64,000 bases of DNA from assembly GCA_965279405.1 (NCBI GenBank), contig OZ257157.1, positions 310,001-374,000 on the forward strand, written 5' to 3'. The DNA comes from CBDDIP01 sp965279405 (GTDB lineage: Bacteria > Actinomycetota > Acidimicrobiia > Acidimicrobiales > Ilumatobacteraceae). Positions 47,653 to 56,399 of the stretch are shown here, piece after piece. Within the stretch, counting starts at the first letter, position 1. Every line of letters starts with the position of its first letter. The notes below the pieces were generated by a model that had not been told where the DNA came from, searched no databases, and worked only from the letters and a program-made list of their open reading frames with translations. Both the position numbers and the translations under genes were made by a program.

Positions 47653-48924
47653 ATGAGCGAGATCGTCAACGTCATCGGTCGCGAGATCCTGGACTCCCGC
47701 GGCAACCCCACCGTCGAGGTGGAGGTCACGCTGGAGAGCGGAGCGAGCGGTCGGGCCGCCGTGCCCTCCGGCGCGTCGACGGGCGAGCACGAAGCGGTCG
47801 AGCTGCGCGACGGCGGCGACCGCTACGGCGGCAAGGGCGTGCAGACCGCGGTCGGCTACGTCAACGGGGAGATCGCCGATCTGCTGCGCGGCGTCGAAGC
47901 GCTGGAGCAGCGGTTCATCGACACCGAGCTGATCAGCCTCGACGGCACCGCCAACAAGGCCCGCCTCGGCGCCAACGCGATCCTCGGCACCAGCCTCGCC
48001 GTGGCGAAGGCCGCGGCCGACGAGCTCGAGCTGCCGCTGTACCGCTACCTCGGCGGGCCGAACGCGCACGTGCTGCCGGTGCCGATGATGAACGTGATCA
48101 ACGGCGGCGCGCACGCCGACAACACCATCGACCTCCAGGAGTTCATGGTCATGCCGATCGGCGCGCCGAGCTTCCGTGAGGCTTTGCGCTGGGGCACCGA
48201 GACGTACCACACGTTGAAGAAGATGCTCCACGACCGCGGGCTGTCGACCGCCGTCGGCGACGAGGGCGGGTTCGCCCCGAACCTGGCGACCAACGAGGAG
48301 GCCATCCAGATCCTCGTCGAGGCGATCAGCACAGCCGGCTACACGCCGGGTGAGGACATCGCCATCGCGCTCGATCCGGCGATGAGCGAGCTCTACCGCG
48401 ACGGCGCCTACCACCTCACCGGCGAGGGCAAGGTGCTGTCGTCCGACGACCTCGTTGCCTACTGGGATCGGCTGGCGAGCACCTACCCGATCGTCAGCAT
48501 CGAGGACGGCATGGCCGAGGACGACTGGGACGGTTGGGCATCGCTCTCCAACGCGCTGGCCTCGCGCATCCAGCTGGTCGGCGACGACCTGTTCGTCACC
48601 AACGTCGCCCGTTTGCGCATGGGCATCGAGCGCAAGATCGCCAACAGCGTGCTGGTCAAGGTCAACCAGATCGGCTCGCTGACCGAGACGCTGGACACCG
48701 TCGAGCTGGCCACCCGCCACGCGTACACGAGCGTGATGAGCCACCGCAGTGGCGAGACCGAGGACGCGACCATCGCCGACCTCGCGGTGGCCACGAACTG
48801 CGGTCAGATCAAGACCGGGGCACCGGCACGAAGCGACCGCGTGGCCAAGTACAACCAGCTGCTGCGCATCGAGCAGCAGCTCGGCGAGTCCGCCGCCTTC
48901 CGCGGCCGCTCCGCCCTCGCCTGA
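47653..48924 (+). CDS. eno: Enolase
   Basis: Enolase interconverts 2-phosphoglycerate and phosphoenolpyruvate in glycolysis. The 423-aa protein shows GREILDSRGNPTVEVEV, VPSGASTGEHEAVELRDGG, MMNVINGGAHADNTIDLQEF, GDEGGFAPNL, SIEDGMAEDDWDGW, GDDLFVTNVARL, KVNQIGSLTETL and SHRSGETEDATIADLAV. These cover the catalytic Lys and Mg-ligand segments. The start is leaderless: TACCGT at 47639-47644, 8 nt before the ATG. A weak hairpin follows, then divIC. Confidence 0.97.
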   Translation: MSEIVNVIGREILDSRGNPTVEVEVTLESGASGRAAVPSGASTGEHEAVELRDGGDRYGGKGVQTAVGYVNGEIADLLRGVEALEQRFIDTELISLDGTANKARLGANAILGTSLAVAKAAADELELPLYRYLGGPNAHVLPVPMMNVINGGAHADNTIDLQEFMVMPIGAPSFREALRWGTETYHTLKKMLHDRGLSTAVGDEGGFAPNLATNEEAIQILVEAISTAGYTPGEDIAIALDPAMSELYRDGAYHLTGEGKVLSSDDLVAYWDRLASTYPIVSIEDGMAEDDWDGWASLSNALASRIQLVGDDLFVTNVARLRMGIERKIANSVLVKVNQIGSLTETLDTVELATRHAYTSVMSHRSGETEDATIADLAVATNCGQIKTGAPARSDRVAKYNQLLRIEQQLGESAAFRGRSALA

Positions 48925-48960
48925 TCCCGGCCGTTCAACGCGTCCCCCGCCCCGGGAACT

Positions 48961-49000
48961 GGGCACGCCCAGAACGTGACGTGCGATTTCGGGTGTGCCC
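48961..49000. terminator. Weak hairpin between eno and divIC
   Basis: GGGCACGCCC (48961-48970) pairs with GGGTGTGCCC (48991-49000) with one mismatch and a 20-nt loop, 36 nt beyond the eno stop. There is no T run. Confidence 0.4.
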
Positions 49001-49095
49001 GGAACGCTCGGCGACCGGGGCATCGTCAACGGATCGTCAAGTGATTCGCGCGGAGGGGGAAGGGTGCAACACGTTGCGGGGTCGGAGCTGGAAGA

Positions 49096-49653
49096 ATGTC
49101 CAGCGCCATGAGCGACCGGCACAGCACCACCTCGATCCCGCGACCGCGCGACCCAACCCGCGCCGCGGCGCGTGCTGCGCGCGAATCGACGATGTCGGAG
49201 CACACGCTGTTCGGCGAGCTCACCCGCGCCATCCCGGAGGAGAAGCAGCTCGTCACCGGGCGCAGTCAACGGGCGATCATCGCCGTGGCCGCCACCGTCA
49301 TCGCTGCAGCCCTCGTCGCCGCGCTCTTCGTGCTGCCCGTCAAGGCGTGGCTGCGCCAGGGCGACGACCTCACCCAGAAGCGCAGCGAGCTCGACATCCT
49401 CGAACAGGCCAACGCCCGCCTCAACGGCGAGGTCAACCGGCTGAACACCGAGGAAGGCATCAAGGAAGCGGCCCGCGAGGAGGTCGGCTACGTCGATCCC
49501 GGCGAGAAGCGGGTCACCGTGCTGCCGACGCCGGACGCGCCGCTCACGTTGCCGGCCGGCTGGCCGTACGACGCCGTCGGCCAGATCATCGCCGTCCGCA
49601 ACCAGGGCACTCCGGTCACCCCGGCCGACGTACCGGCAGCAACGACGCCCTGA
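49096..49653 (+). CDS. divIC: DivIC/FtsB-like septum formation initiator
   Basis: The 185-aa protein has a basic cytoplasmic N-terminus, one membrane helix (AIIAVAATVIAAALVAALFV), a coiled coil (GDDLTQKRSELDILEQANAR) and the FtsB/DivIC tail EEGIKEAAREEVGYVDPGEK. These proteins link the divisome through FtsL and FtsQ. ATG 49096 and the in-frame ATG 49108 are both possible. It follows eno, as is usual in actinobacteria. Confidence 0.9.
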   Translation: MSSAMSDRHSTTSIPRPRDPTRAAARAARESTMSEHTLFGELTRAIPEEKQLVTGRSQRAIIAVAATVIAAALVAALFVLPVKAWLRQGDDLTQKRSELDILEQANARLNGEVNRLNTEEGIKEAAREEVGYVDPGEKRVTVLPTPDAPLTLPAGWPYDAVGQIIAVRNQGTPVTPADVPAATTP

Positions 49654-49745
49654 CGTCCGCGAGGATTCGTCATTGATTCGGCGCCGCCGGACGCCGATGA
49701 TCTGGTGACACCGCCGCAACGCGGCTGGCAGAACGGGGGCGTGCC

Positions 49746-50720
49746 ATGGGCTTGTTCGGGGGACCCAGCGTCGAGAAGGTGATGGAGCGCGGCACGGCTG
49801 CGCCAGCGCGGCTGGCCGGGATCCAGGTGCGCTACGTCTCCGACGACAACTCCACCCGCCGCGTCGACGAGTACGCCGTGCAGTTCGCCGGCGGCATCGT
49901 CGGCATCCGCCAGCTGCTGCTCCCCGACGACATGGTCCGCCTCGGCATGCCGTTGACCGTGCTGATCCACGACGGAGCCGGGTACATCGACTGGGCCGCG
50001 ACGTGTGCCGCCGCCGGATCTGCGGGCACCAACGAGACGTACCGCTGGAAGGCGCTGAAGGACGTGCCGGCGGCAGGCATCGTCGACGAGGAGGATCGCC
50101 TCACGGGGAACCAGAAGAAGGGCGGTCCGGCGACGGTGACCATCGAGGCGATCGAGCGCCGCTCGGTGATGTTCGGACTCGGCTCGGCGATCGACCTCCG
50201 CGCCGGCATCGTCACCGCCTCCGGCCAGACCTACGTGACGGACATCAAGAACGTGTCGGTCGCCTTCTACGCCACGCACCTGTGCGTCGTCGGCGCGACG
50301 TTGCCGGGCTGGGTCCGCGACAACAAGCCGGACAAGGTGGCCATCGACTGGCCGGCCGCCGCGCAAGCCGATCCGGGCGTGGGCGTGCCGCCCGTCGAGG
50401 AGCTGCGCAGGGACAGGACGCAGACGGAGACGGCGTCGATGGGAGCGCAGATCGATGTGCGCGCCGAGGTCGACCACGCGGCGAACACGACCTTGATCGA
50501 GGGCGTGTCGTTGGAGACGCTCGCCGCCATCGAGGTCGGCACCGTGAAGGACCGCGTGCCACCGAAGGAGTACGACGCCTACGCGACCCGCTACGGGCTG
50601 GCGCCTGGGCAGTACACCGCAGCGACCGCGGCGCTGCAACAGCGGATGCGCAGCGGCGACTGGAAGGTCGGCGCGGCGTTCGGCGAAGCGGTCACCGCGG
50701 CACGGAAGCGAGCGAAGTGA
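49746..50720 (+). CDS. Hypothetical protein (324 aa)
   Basis: No family is recognised. The protein is soluble, begins MGLFGGPSVEKVMERG, and has an N-terminal beta-rich part (GIQVRYVSDDNSTRRVDEYAVQF). A central section includes AIDLRAGIVTASGQTYVTDIK, and the helical C-terminus carries YGLAPGQYTAATAALQQRMRSGDWK. A G-rich ribosome site (GGGGG) lies about 10 nt before the ATG. The stop overlaps the next gene (GTGA), whose product is a small membrane protein, so the two probably work together. Confidence 0.75.
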   Translation: MGLFGGPSVEKVMERGTAAPARLAGIQVRYVSDDNSTRRVDEYAVQFAGGIVGIRQLLLPDDMVRLGMPLTVLIHDGAGYIDWAATCAAAGSAGTNETYRWKALKDVPAAGIVDEEDRLTGNQKKGGPATVTIEAIERRSVMFGLGSAIDLRAGIVTASGQTYVTDIKNVSVAFYATHLCVVGATLPGWVRDNKPDKVAIDWPAAAQADPGVGVPPVEELRRDRTQTETASMGAQIDVRAEVDHAANTTLIEGVSLETLAAIEVGTVKDRVPPKEYDAYATRYGLAPGQYTAATAALQQRMRSGDWKVGAAFGEAVTAARKRAK

Positions 50721-51328
50721 CTGCGCCGACCGCGACTCGCCGGTACGTCAGGCGCGTGCGGCGCGAGGGCCTCTTCCGTTGGGGGCTGATCCTCGCTGCT
50801 GCGGCCATCGTCTGCTTCGTCGTCGGCGCGATCGTCTCCAACGCATCGGACGCGCTGGAGGTGGCGAGTGCCGAGGGACGCGCCGAGCTGTCCAACGCGA
50901 TCACCTTCGACGCCACGGACTCGACCTACGCCCTCACGCTCGTCGACACCGGCCCGCTGCAGGGCGGCGCGCTCGATCCGATCGCCCACATGAGCTGCAC
51001 CGTCGACAACGCCGACGGGTCGCATCTCGACCTCGACCCAGCGACGGCCAACGTGCGAGTCGAGAGCAGCATCGGCACCTCGATCGCCTCGTTCGACGGG
51101 GTCCCTGGGCGCACGACGGTGCGGTGCGACGTCGACAGCACGTTCGGATCCACGTTCGGGTACGTGTACTCCGTGGCGGAAGCTCGCAGCGCGAGCCGCT
51201 TCGTCGGGTTCGCGATCCTCGGCGTCGGCGTGCTGGCGGCGATCGTCGGCGCGGTGCTCATCGGCCTCGGGTTGCGTGGCCGGGTGGTCATCACCGACGT
51301 GCCGGCTGCGACACCACCCGGCGCCTGA
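50717..51328 (+). CDS. Hypothetical membrane protein with exposed central domain
   Basis: GTG 50717 overlaps the previous stop; the product is 203 aa. A basic N-terminus leads to a first helix (WGLILAAAAIVCFVVGAIV). A beta-rich domain of about 110 residues contains two Cys (HMSCTVDNADG and TTVRCDVDST) that could form a disulfide, and a second helix (FAILGVGVLAAIVGAVLIGL) precedes a short tail. An inside-outside-inside topology is likely. No family was recognised; pairing with the upstream unknown gene is the main clue. Confidence 0.75.
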   Translation: MTAPTATRRYVRRVRREGLFRWGLILAAAAIVCFVVGAIVSNASDALEVASAEGRAELSNAITFDATDSTYALTLVDTGPLQGGALDPIAHMSCTVDNADGSHLDLDPATANVRVESSIGTSIASFDGVPGRTTVRCDVDSTFGSTFGYVYSVAEARSASRFVGFAILGVGVLAAIVGAVLIGLGLRGRVVITDVPAATPPGA

Positions 51329-51466
51329 CCGCAGCCCGTACGGGCGCCCACTCACGCAGCCCAGGCGCCTGATCGCTAGTGTCGGCCGCGACGCCGAGCA
51401 GCGGTTCCGCCCGACGCCGAGCATTCGTCCAACACACCGTTCCATCACAGATAGGGGGGTCATCGC

Positions 51467-53767
51467 GTGGCTGGCAGCATCCTGGGCAATCGGGTCCTTC
51501 GCAAGGAAGACCCGAAGTTCCTCACCGTCGGCGGCAAGTACGTCGACGACCTCAACGACGAGCCGCTGCTCGCCGGCGCGGCCTGGGTGACCTACGTGCG
51601 CTCCTCAGTGGCCCACGGCGTGCTCAAGGGGATCGACGCCACCGACGCGCTGGCGATGCCCGGCGTCATCGCCGTGCTCACCGCGGCCGACCTCGGTCTG
51701 GAGCCCGGCCCGAGCCCGTTCAACCCGATGGTCGCCCGTGGCGCGATGGCAACCGACAAGGTCCGCTTCGTCGGTGAGCCCGTTGCCGCGGTGATCAGCG
51801 AGACCCGTCGCCAGGGTGAGGACGCGGCCGAACAGGTCATCGTCGACTACGACATCCTCGAAGCGCTCGTCGACGTCGAGGCCGCGATGGCCTCGACCAC
51901 CCTGATCTACGACGCGGCCGGCAGTAACGTCGTGTTCGACACCACTGCGCTCGGCATGCCTGACGTCACCGGTGACGAGTACTTCGCCGACTGCGAGGTG
52001 GTCGTCAAGGGCCGCTTCGTCAACCAGCGCGTCGCCCCGTGCCCCCTCGAGGTCCGCGGTTCCGCCGTTGCGTGGGTCGAGGGCCGGCTGTACCAGTGGC
52101 TCAGCACGCAGGGGGCGCAAGGCGCTCGCGACACGATCAAGGCGGCCAACGGGCTCGGCGACGACGAGGTCCGCGTGATCACCCCGGACGTCGGCGGTGG
52201 CTTCGGCGCCAAGATCACGTGCTACCCGGAGGAGTTCCTCCTCGGTCGCTTCGCCAAGGAGGTGGGCCGTCCGCTGCGCTGGCAGGAGACCCGCACCGAG
52301 AGCATGATGGTCCTCGGCCACGGCCGGGCCCAGGTCCAGTACGTCACCATCGGCGGCAGCCGCGACGGCAAGGTCAGCCACTACCGCCTGCAGGTCGTGC
52401 AGGACTCGGGGGCGTTCGCCGAGATGGGCGCGATCCTCGCCCCGTTCATGACCCGCCCGATGGCGTCGGCCGTGTACGACATCCCCAACATCGAGTGCCG
52501 CACCACGAGCGTGGTCACCAACACGACGCCGATCACCGCCTACCGCGGCGCCGGCCGCCCCGAGGCAACCGCCGCCGCCGAGCGGGCGATGGACCTGTTC
52601 GCCCTCGAGATCGGCATGGACGCGGCCGAGGTCCGCCGCAAGAACCTGATCCCCAAGTTCCTCGAACCGCACACCACCGTGATCGGACAGACCTACGACG
52701 TCGGCGACTACGAGCTGTCGCTCGACAAGGCGTTGGAGGTCGCCGGTTACGCCGACCTGCGCGCCGAGCAGGCCGCCCGACGCGCCCGTGGCGACACCAA
52801 GCAGCTCGGCATCGGCGTGTCGGTGTACGTGGAGATCACCGGTGGTGTCGCTCCCTTCGGCGAGCACGCCAAGGTCGAGGTGCTCGACGACGGTCGGGCC
52901 ATCGTCTACACCGGCACCTCGCCGCACGGGCAGGGCCACGTCACGTCGTGGAGCATGCTCGCCCACGAGCAGACCGGCATCCCGATGGATCAGATCGACG
53001 TCGTCTGGGGCGACACCGACCTCGTCCCGCAGGGCACCGGCACGATGGGCTCACGCTCGCTGCAACAGGGCGGCGCCGCGGTGTGGAACACCGCCGGCGA
53101 GCTCGTCGAGAAGGCCCGGACGCTCGCTGCCAAGCTGCTCGAAGCCAGCGAAGCGGACATCGTGCTGGACAAGGACACCGGTTCGTTCCACGTCACCGGC
53201 ACGCCCGCCGTGGCGAAGACGTGGGCCGACCTCGCCGTCGCGGCGAAGTCCGACGACGCCTTCGAGAACGGGTTGCAGCACGCGACGTTCTTCCAGGCCG
53301 CCGGTGCCACGTTCCCGTTCGGCGCGCACGTCGCCGTCGTCGAGGTCGACACCGAGACCGGCCAGGTCAAGCACCTGCGCCACATCGCCTGTGACGATGC
53401 CGGCAAGGTCCTCAACCCGATGCTGCTCGAAGGGCAGATCCACGGCGGCGTTGCGCAGGGCACCGCGCAGGCGCTGATGGAAGAGGTGCGCTACGACACC
53501 GACGGCAACCCCGTCACGTCGAACCTTGCCGACTACGCCTTCATCTCCGCCGCCGAGCTGGCGAACGTGGAGGTCGTGCACATGGAGACCCCGACGCACG
53601 TCAACCCGCTCGGCGCCAAGGGCATCGGCGAGAGCGGCACGATCGGCTCCACCCCTGCGGTGCAGTCGGCCGTGGTCGACGCGGTCAGCCACCTCGGCGT
53701 GAAGCACATCGACATGCCGTGCACCCCCGAGCGCATCTGGCAGGCCATCGCTGCAGCCGCCGGCTGA
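51467..53767 (+). CDS. Xanthine dehydrogenase-family molybdenum-binding subunit (form II CoxL-like)
   Basis: The 766-aa product has the large-subunit layout: an ALDH-like N-terminal domain (RFVGEPVAAVISETRRQGED), PDVGGGFGAKITCYPEE for the molybdopterin site, ITAYRGAGRPEATAAAERAM, and KGIGESGTIGSTPAVQSAV with the catalytic Glu. The AYRGAGR loop marks form II enzymes rather than true form I CO dehydrogenases. Partner FeS (CoxS) and FAD (CoxM) genes are not adjacent. GTG 51467 follows an AGGGGGG ribosome site; TAGTGT (51377-51382) is a possible -10. The substrate is unknown. Confidence 0.9.
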   Translation: MAGSILGNRVLRKEDPKFLTVGGKYVDDLNDEPLLAGAAWVTYVRSSVAHGVLKGIDATDALAMPGVIAVLTAADLGLEPGPSPFNPMVARGAMATDKVRFVGEPVAAVISETRRQGEDAAEQVIVDYDILEALVDVEAAMASTTLIYDAAGSNVVFDTTALGMPDVTGDEYFADCEVVVKGRFVNQRVAPCPLEVRGSAVAWVEGRLYQWLSTQGAQGARDTIKAANGLGDDEVRVITPDVGGGFGAKITCYPEEFLLGRFAKEVGRPLRWQETRTESMMVLGHGRAQVQYVTIGGSRDGKVSHYRLQVVQDSGAFAEMGAILAPFMTRPMASAVYDIPNIECRTTSVVTNTTPITAYRGAGRPEATAAAERAMDLFALEIGMDAAEVRRKNLIPKFLEPHTTVIGQTYDVGDYELSLDKALEVAGYADLRAEQAARRARGDTKQLGIGVSVYVEITGGVAPFGEHAKVEVLDDGRAIVYTGTSPHGQGHVTSWSMLAHEQTGIPMDQIDVVWGDTDLVPQGTGTMGSRSLQQGGAAVWNTAGELVEKARTLAAKLLEASEADIVLDKDTGSFHVTGTPAVAKTWADLAVAAKSDDAFENGLQHATFFQAAGATFPFGAHVAVVEVDTETGQVKHLRHIACDDAGKVLNPMLLEGQIHGGVAQGTAQALMEEVRYDTDGNPVTSNLADYAFISAAELANVEVVHMETPTHVNPLGAKGIGESGTIGSTPAVQSAVVDAVSHLGVKHIDMPCTPERIWQAIAAAAG

Positions 53768-53800
53768 GGCGACCACTCGCTCGCTGCCACACTGGCGGCC

Positions 53801-55144
53801 ATGATCGATCGAACACGTCTGGCCGACCTGCGCGCCCGCGAGGAGGCGCGGTTCGTCGAACTGCACCCGCGGTCCGCCGCGGCGGCGCTCGACGCTTGTC
53901 GGTCGTTGCTCGGCGGGGTGCCGATGGCGTGGATGACCCGTTGGCCGGGCGCGTTCCCGATCGTCATCGATCACGCCGAGGGCGCCCGGGTCACCGACAT
54001 CGACGGGCACGAGTACATCGACTTCTGCCTCGGCGACACCGGTGCGATGACCGGCCACGCGCTCCCGGCGATCGCTGATGCGATCGCCGCGCAGGCACGA
54101 CGCGGGTTGACCACGATGCTGCCGTCGGTGGACGCCACGTGGGTCGGCGACGAGCTCGCTCGACGATTCGGTCTGCCGGTGTGGCAGATGGCGATGACCG
54201 CCACCGATGCGAACCGCTTCGTGCTCCGCTTCGCCCGCCACCTCACCGGACGACGAAAGGTGCTCGTCTTCGACTGGTGCTACCACGGCTCCGTCGACGA
54301 GAGCCTCGTCGTGCTCGGGCCGCGCGGCGAGACGTTGGCTCGCGACGGCAACATCGGCGCGGCCGTCGATCCAGCGCTCACCACCGTGGTCGTTCCCTTC
54401 AACGACATCGATGCACTGGAGGCCGCGCTGGCGACCGGCGAGATCGCCGTCGTCCTCGCCGAACCGGCGCTGACGAACATCGGGATCGTCCTCCCGGAAC
54501 CCGGCTTCCACGATGCGCTCCGTCGCCTCACACGAGCCCACGGCACGCTGCTGGCGATCGACGAGACGCACACGATCTGCGTCGGCCCCGGCGGGGCGAC
54601 GCGATCGTGGGGGTTGGAGCCCGACTTCTTCGTCATCGGCAAGCCCATCGGTGGTGGCGTGCCCGTGGCCGCGTACGGGATGACGCAGCCGATCGCCGAC
54701 GACCTCGCCGAGCTGCTCGCCGACACGGGGATCGACGTCAGCGGCGTCGGCGGCACCCTCACCGGCAGCGCGCTGGCGATGGCGGCGGTGCGCGCCGCGC
54801 TGTCGACGTCGTTGCGCGACGAGGACTTCGAGCACACCATCCAGCTCGCCGCTTCATGGACCGATGGTGTGCAGGCCGCCATCGACGAGCACCGCCTGCC
54901 GTGGCACGTGCAGCAGCTCGGCAGCAGAGCGGAGTACTGGTTCTGCCCGCCACCGCGAACCGGCGCCGAAGCTGCCGCTGCGGTGGATGAAGAGCTCGAC
55001 GCGTTCATGCACCTGTGGGCCGTGAACCGCGGGATCCTGCTGACCCCGTTCCACAACATGGCGCTGATGTCGCCGCACCACACGGTTGCCGACGTCGACC
55101 ACCACTCGTCGGTGTTCGCGGATGCCGTCCGGGAACTCGCCTGA
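53801..55144 (+). CDS. Class III aminotransferase, glutamate-1-semialdehyde aminomutase-like
   Basis: The 447-aa PLP enzyme has DIDGHEYIDFCLGDTGAMTGH, WQMAMTATDANRFVLRFARH, FDWCYHGSVDE, LAIDETHTICVGPGG and the PLP lysine motif FFVIGKPIGGGVPVAAYG. The family includes GSA aminomutases and omega-aminotransferases. The usual tSGTEAvm segment reads TATDANRF, which departs from HemL, so a non-heme role is more likely. It is a monocistronic unit just downstream of the molybdenum enzyme. Confidence 0.82.
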   Translation: MIDRTRLADLRAREEARFVELHPRSAAAALDACRSLLGGVPMAWMTRWPGAFPIVIDHAEGARVTDIDGHEYIDFCLGDTGAMTGHALPAIADAIAAQARRGLTTMLPSVDATWVGDELARRFGLPVWQMAMTATDANRFVLRFARHLTGRRKVLVFDWCYHGSVDESLVVLGPRGETLARDGNIGAAVDPALTTVVVPFNDIDALEAALATGEIAVVLAEPALTNIGIVLPEPGFHDALRRLTRAHGTLLAIDETHTICVGPGGATRSWGLEPDFFVIGKPIGGGVPVAAYGMTQPIADDLAELLADTGIDVSGVGGTLTGSALAMAAVRAALSTSLRDEDFEHTIQLAASWTDGVQAAIDEHRLPWHVQQLGSRAEYWFCPPPRTGAEAAAAVDEELDAFMHLWAVNRGILLTPFHNMALMSPHHTVADVDHHSSVFADAVRELA

Positions 55145-55177
55145 CGGGAAGACCACAGGGGAAGTTGTGGGTATCTG

Positions 55178-55191
55178 TTAGGGGTGCCTAC
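55178..55191. promoter_or_regulatory. Iron-box-like operator at the efeO promoter
   Basis: TTAGG-GGTG-CCTAC matches the DtxR/IdeR-type half-site pair TTAGG-N4-CCTAA except for the last base. It overlaps the -10 TACTAT (55189-55194), which lies 7 nt before the efeO ATG. A TTGTGG (-35, 55165-55170) stands 18 bp upstream of the -10. Repression under iron sufficiency is inferred. Confidence 0.6.
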
Positions 55192-55201
55192 TATTCTCCT
55201 C

Positions 55202-56365
55202 ATGCGCACTCGCACCACCACGGTCCTCTGCCTGGCCACGCCCCTGCTCCTCGCCCTCGCATCATGCGGCAGCGACGACAAGCAGGACGACGGCGCCGCC
55301 AAGGGCATTGCCGTCAACCTCACCGACAACGGTTGCGACCCCCTGGCCCTCACCGCACCCACCGGCTCCGTGAGCTTCGCCGTCACCAACAAGACCGCCG
55401 ACCAAGCCGAGTTCGAGATCCTCAGCAAGACGCCCGAGATCCTCACCGAGAAGTTCGTCGACGCCGGCAAGACCGAGACCTACGCCGTTGCCCTCGCACC
55501 CGGCGACTACGAGATCATCTGCGGCCGCCCGAGCGACCCGCGCGCCCAGCTGACCATCACCGGCGACGGCGCAACCGGCCCGACCACCACGGTCGTCGAC
55601 GCCGCTGCACTGACCGCGGCCACCGCCGAGTACCAGACGTTCGTGATCAGCCAGGTCGAGGAGCTGGAGACGAACATCAAGGCGTTCACCGACGCGGTGC
55701 GCGCCGGCGATACCGAGACGGCCAAGGAGCTCTACCCCGTCGTCCGCGTCAACTGGGAGATCATCGAGCCCGTCGCCGAGCTGTTCCCCGACAGCGACGG
55801 CGTCATCGACTCCCGCTCCGACGACTTCCCCAAGGCCGAGGCCGACCCGGACTTCACCGGCTTCCACGCCATCGAGTACGGCCTGTGGGCACAGGGCACG
55901 ATCAACGGTGCCGAGGTCGACCTGCCGGCCCTGGCCGACCGGCTCGACGCCGACATCACCTCGCTCGCCACGAGCATCAAGACCATCGAGATCCAGCCGC
56001 AGGTGATGACGAACGGCGCCGCCGCGCTCATCGAGGAAGCCGCGCAGACGAAGACCACGGGCGAGGAAGACCGCTACTCGCACACCGACCTGGCCACGTT
56101 CGCGGCCAACGTCGACGGTGCCCAGAAGGTCGTCGATCTCGTCGAGCCGCTGCTGCGCGGCGTCAACGCCACGTTGGCCGACGACCTCGCCACCTCGTTC
56201 GAACGGGTCAACGCACTGCTCGCCACCTACCGGGACGGCGACACGTTCAAGTCCTACGAAGAGGTCAGCGAGACCGACCGGGCCAAGTTCAAGACCGAGC
56301 TCGCCCAGCTGTCCGAGGAGCTCAGCCAGGTCACGGGCTCGCTCGGGCTGACCGTGGCGTCGTGA
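55202..56365 (+). CDS. efeO: Iron uptake lipoprotein EfeO (cupredoxin plus M75)
   Basis: The 387-aa protein has a lipoprotein signal (TPLLLALASC). An EfeO cupredoxin domain follows, with NGCDPLALTAPTGSVSFAV and IICG. The peptidase-M75/imelysin-like domain then carries FHAIEYGLW (H-x-x-E) and metal-region segments such as EEDRYSHTDLATF. EfeO captures iron at the cell surface for the EfeU permease. The start is leaderless, with the iron box over its -10. efeB follows 34 nt downstream. Confidence 0.92.
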   Translation: MRTRTTTVLCLATPLLLALASCGSDDKQDDGAAKGIAVNLTDNGCDPLALTAPTGSVSFAVTNKTADQAEFEILSKTPEILTEKFVDAGKTETYAVALAPGDYEIICGRPSDPRAQLTITGDGATGPTTTVVDAAALTAATAEYQTFVISQVEELETNIKAFTDAVRAGDTETAKELYPVVRVNWEIIEPVAELFPDSDGVIDSRSDDFPKAEADPDFTGFHAIEYGLWAQGTINGAEVDLPALADRLDADITSLATSIKTIEIQPQVMTNGAAALIEEAAQTKTTGEEDRYSHTDLATFAANVDGAQKVVDLVEPLLRGVNATLADDLATSFERVNALLATYRDGDTFKSYEEVSETDRAKFKTELAQLSEELSQVTGSLGLTVAS

Positions 56366-56399
56366 TGACACGGACCCGCCCGTAACGTTGTCCGCCGCC

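Noticed and set aside
51329..51466. Possible molybdenum-cofactor riboswitch before the molybdenum enzyme gene
   Set aside because: The leader after the TAGTGT hexamer is about 80 nt and I see no multi-stem structure of that class.
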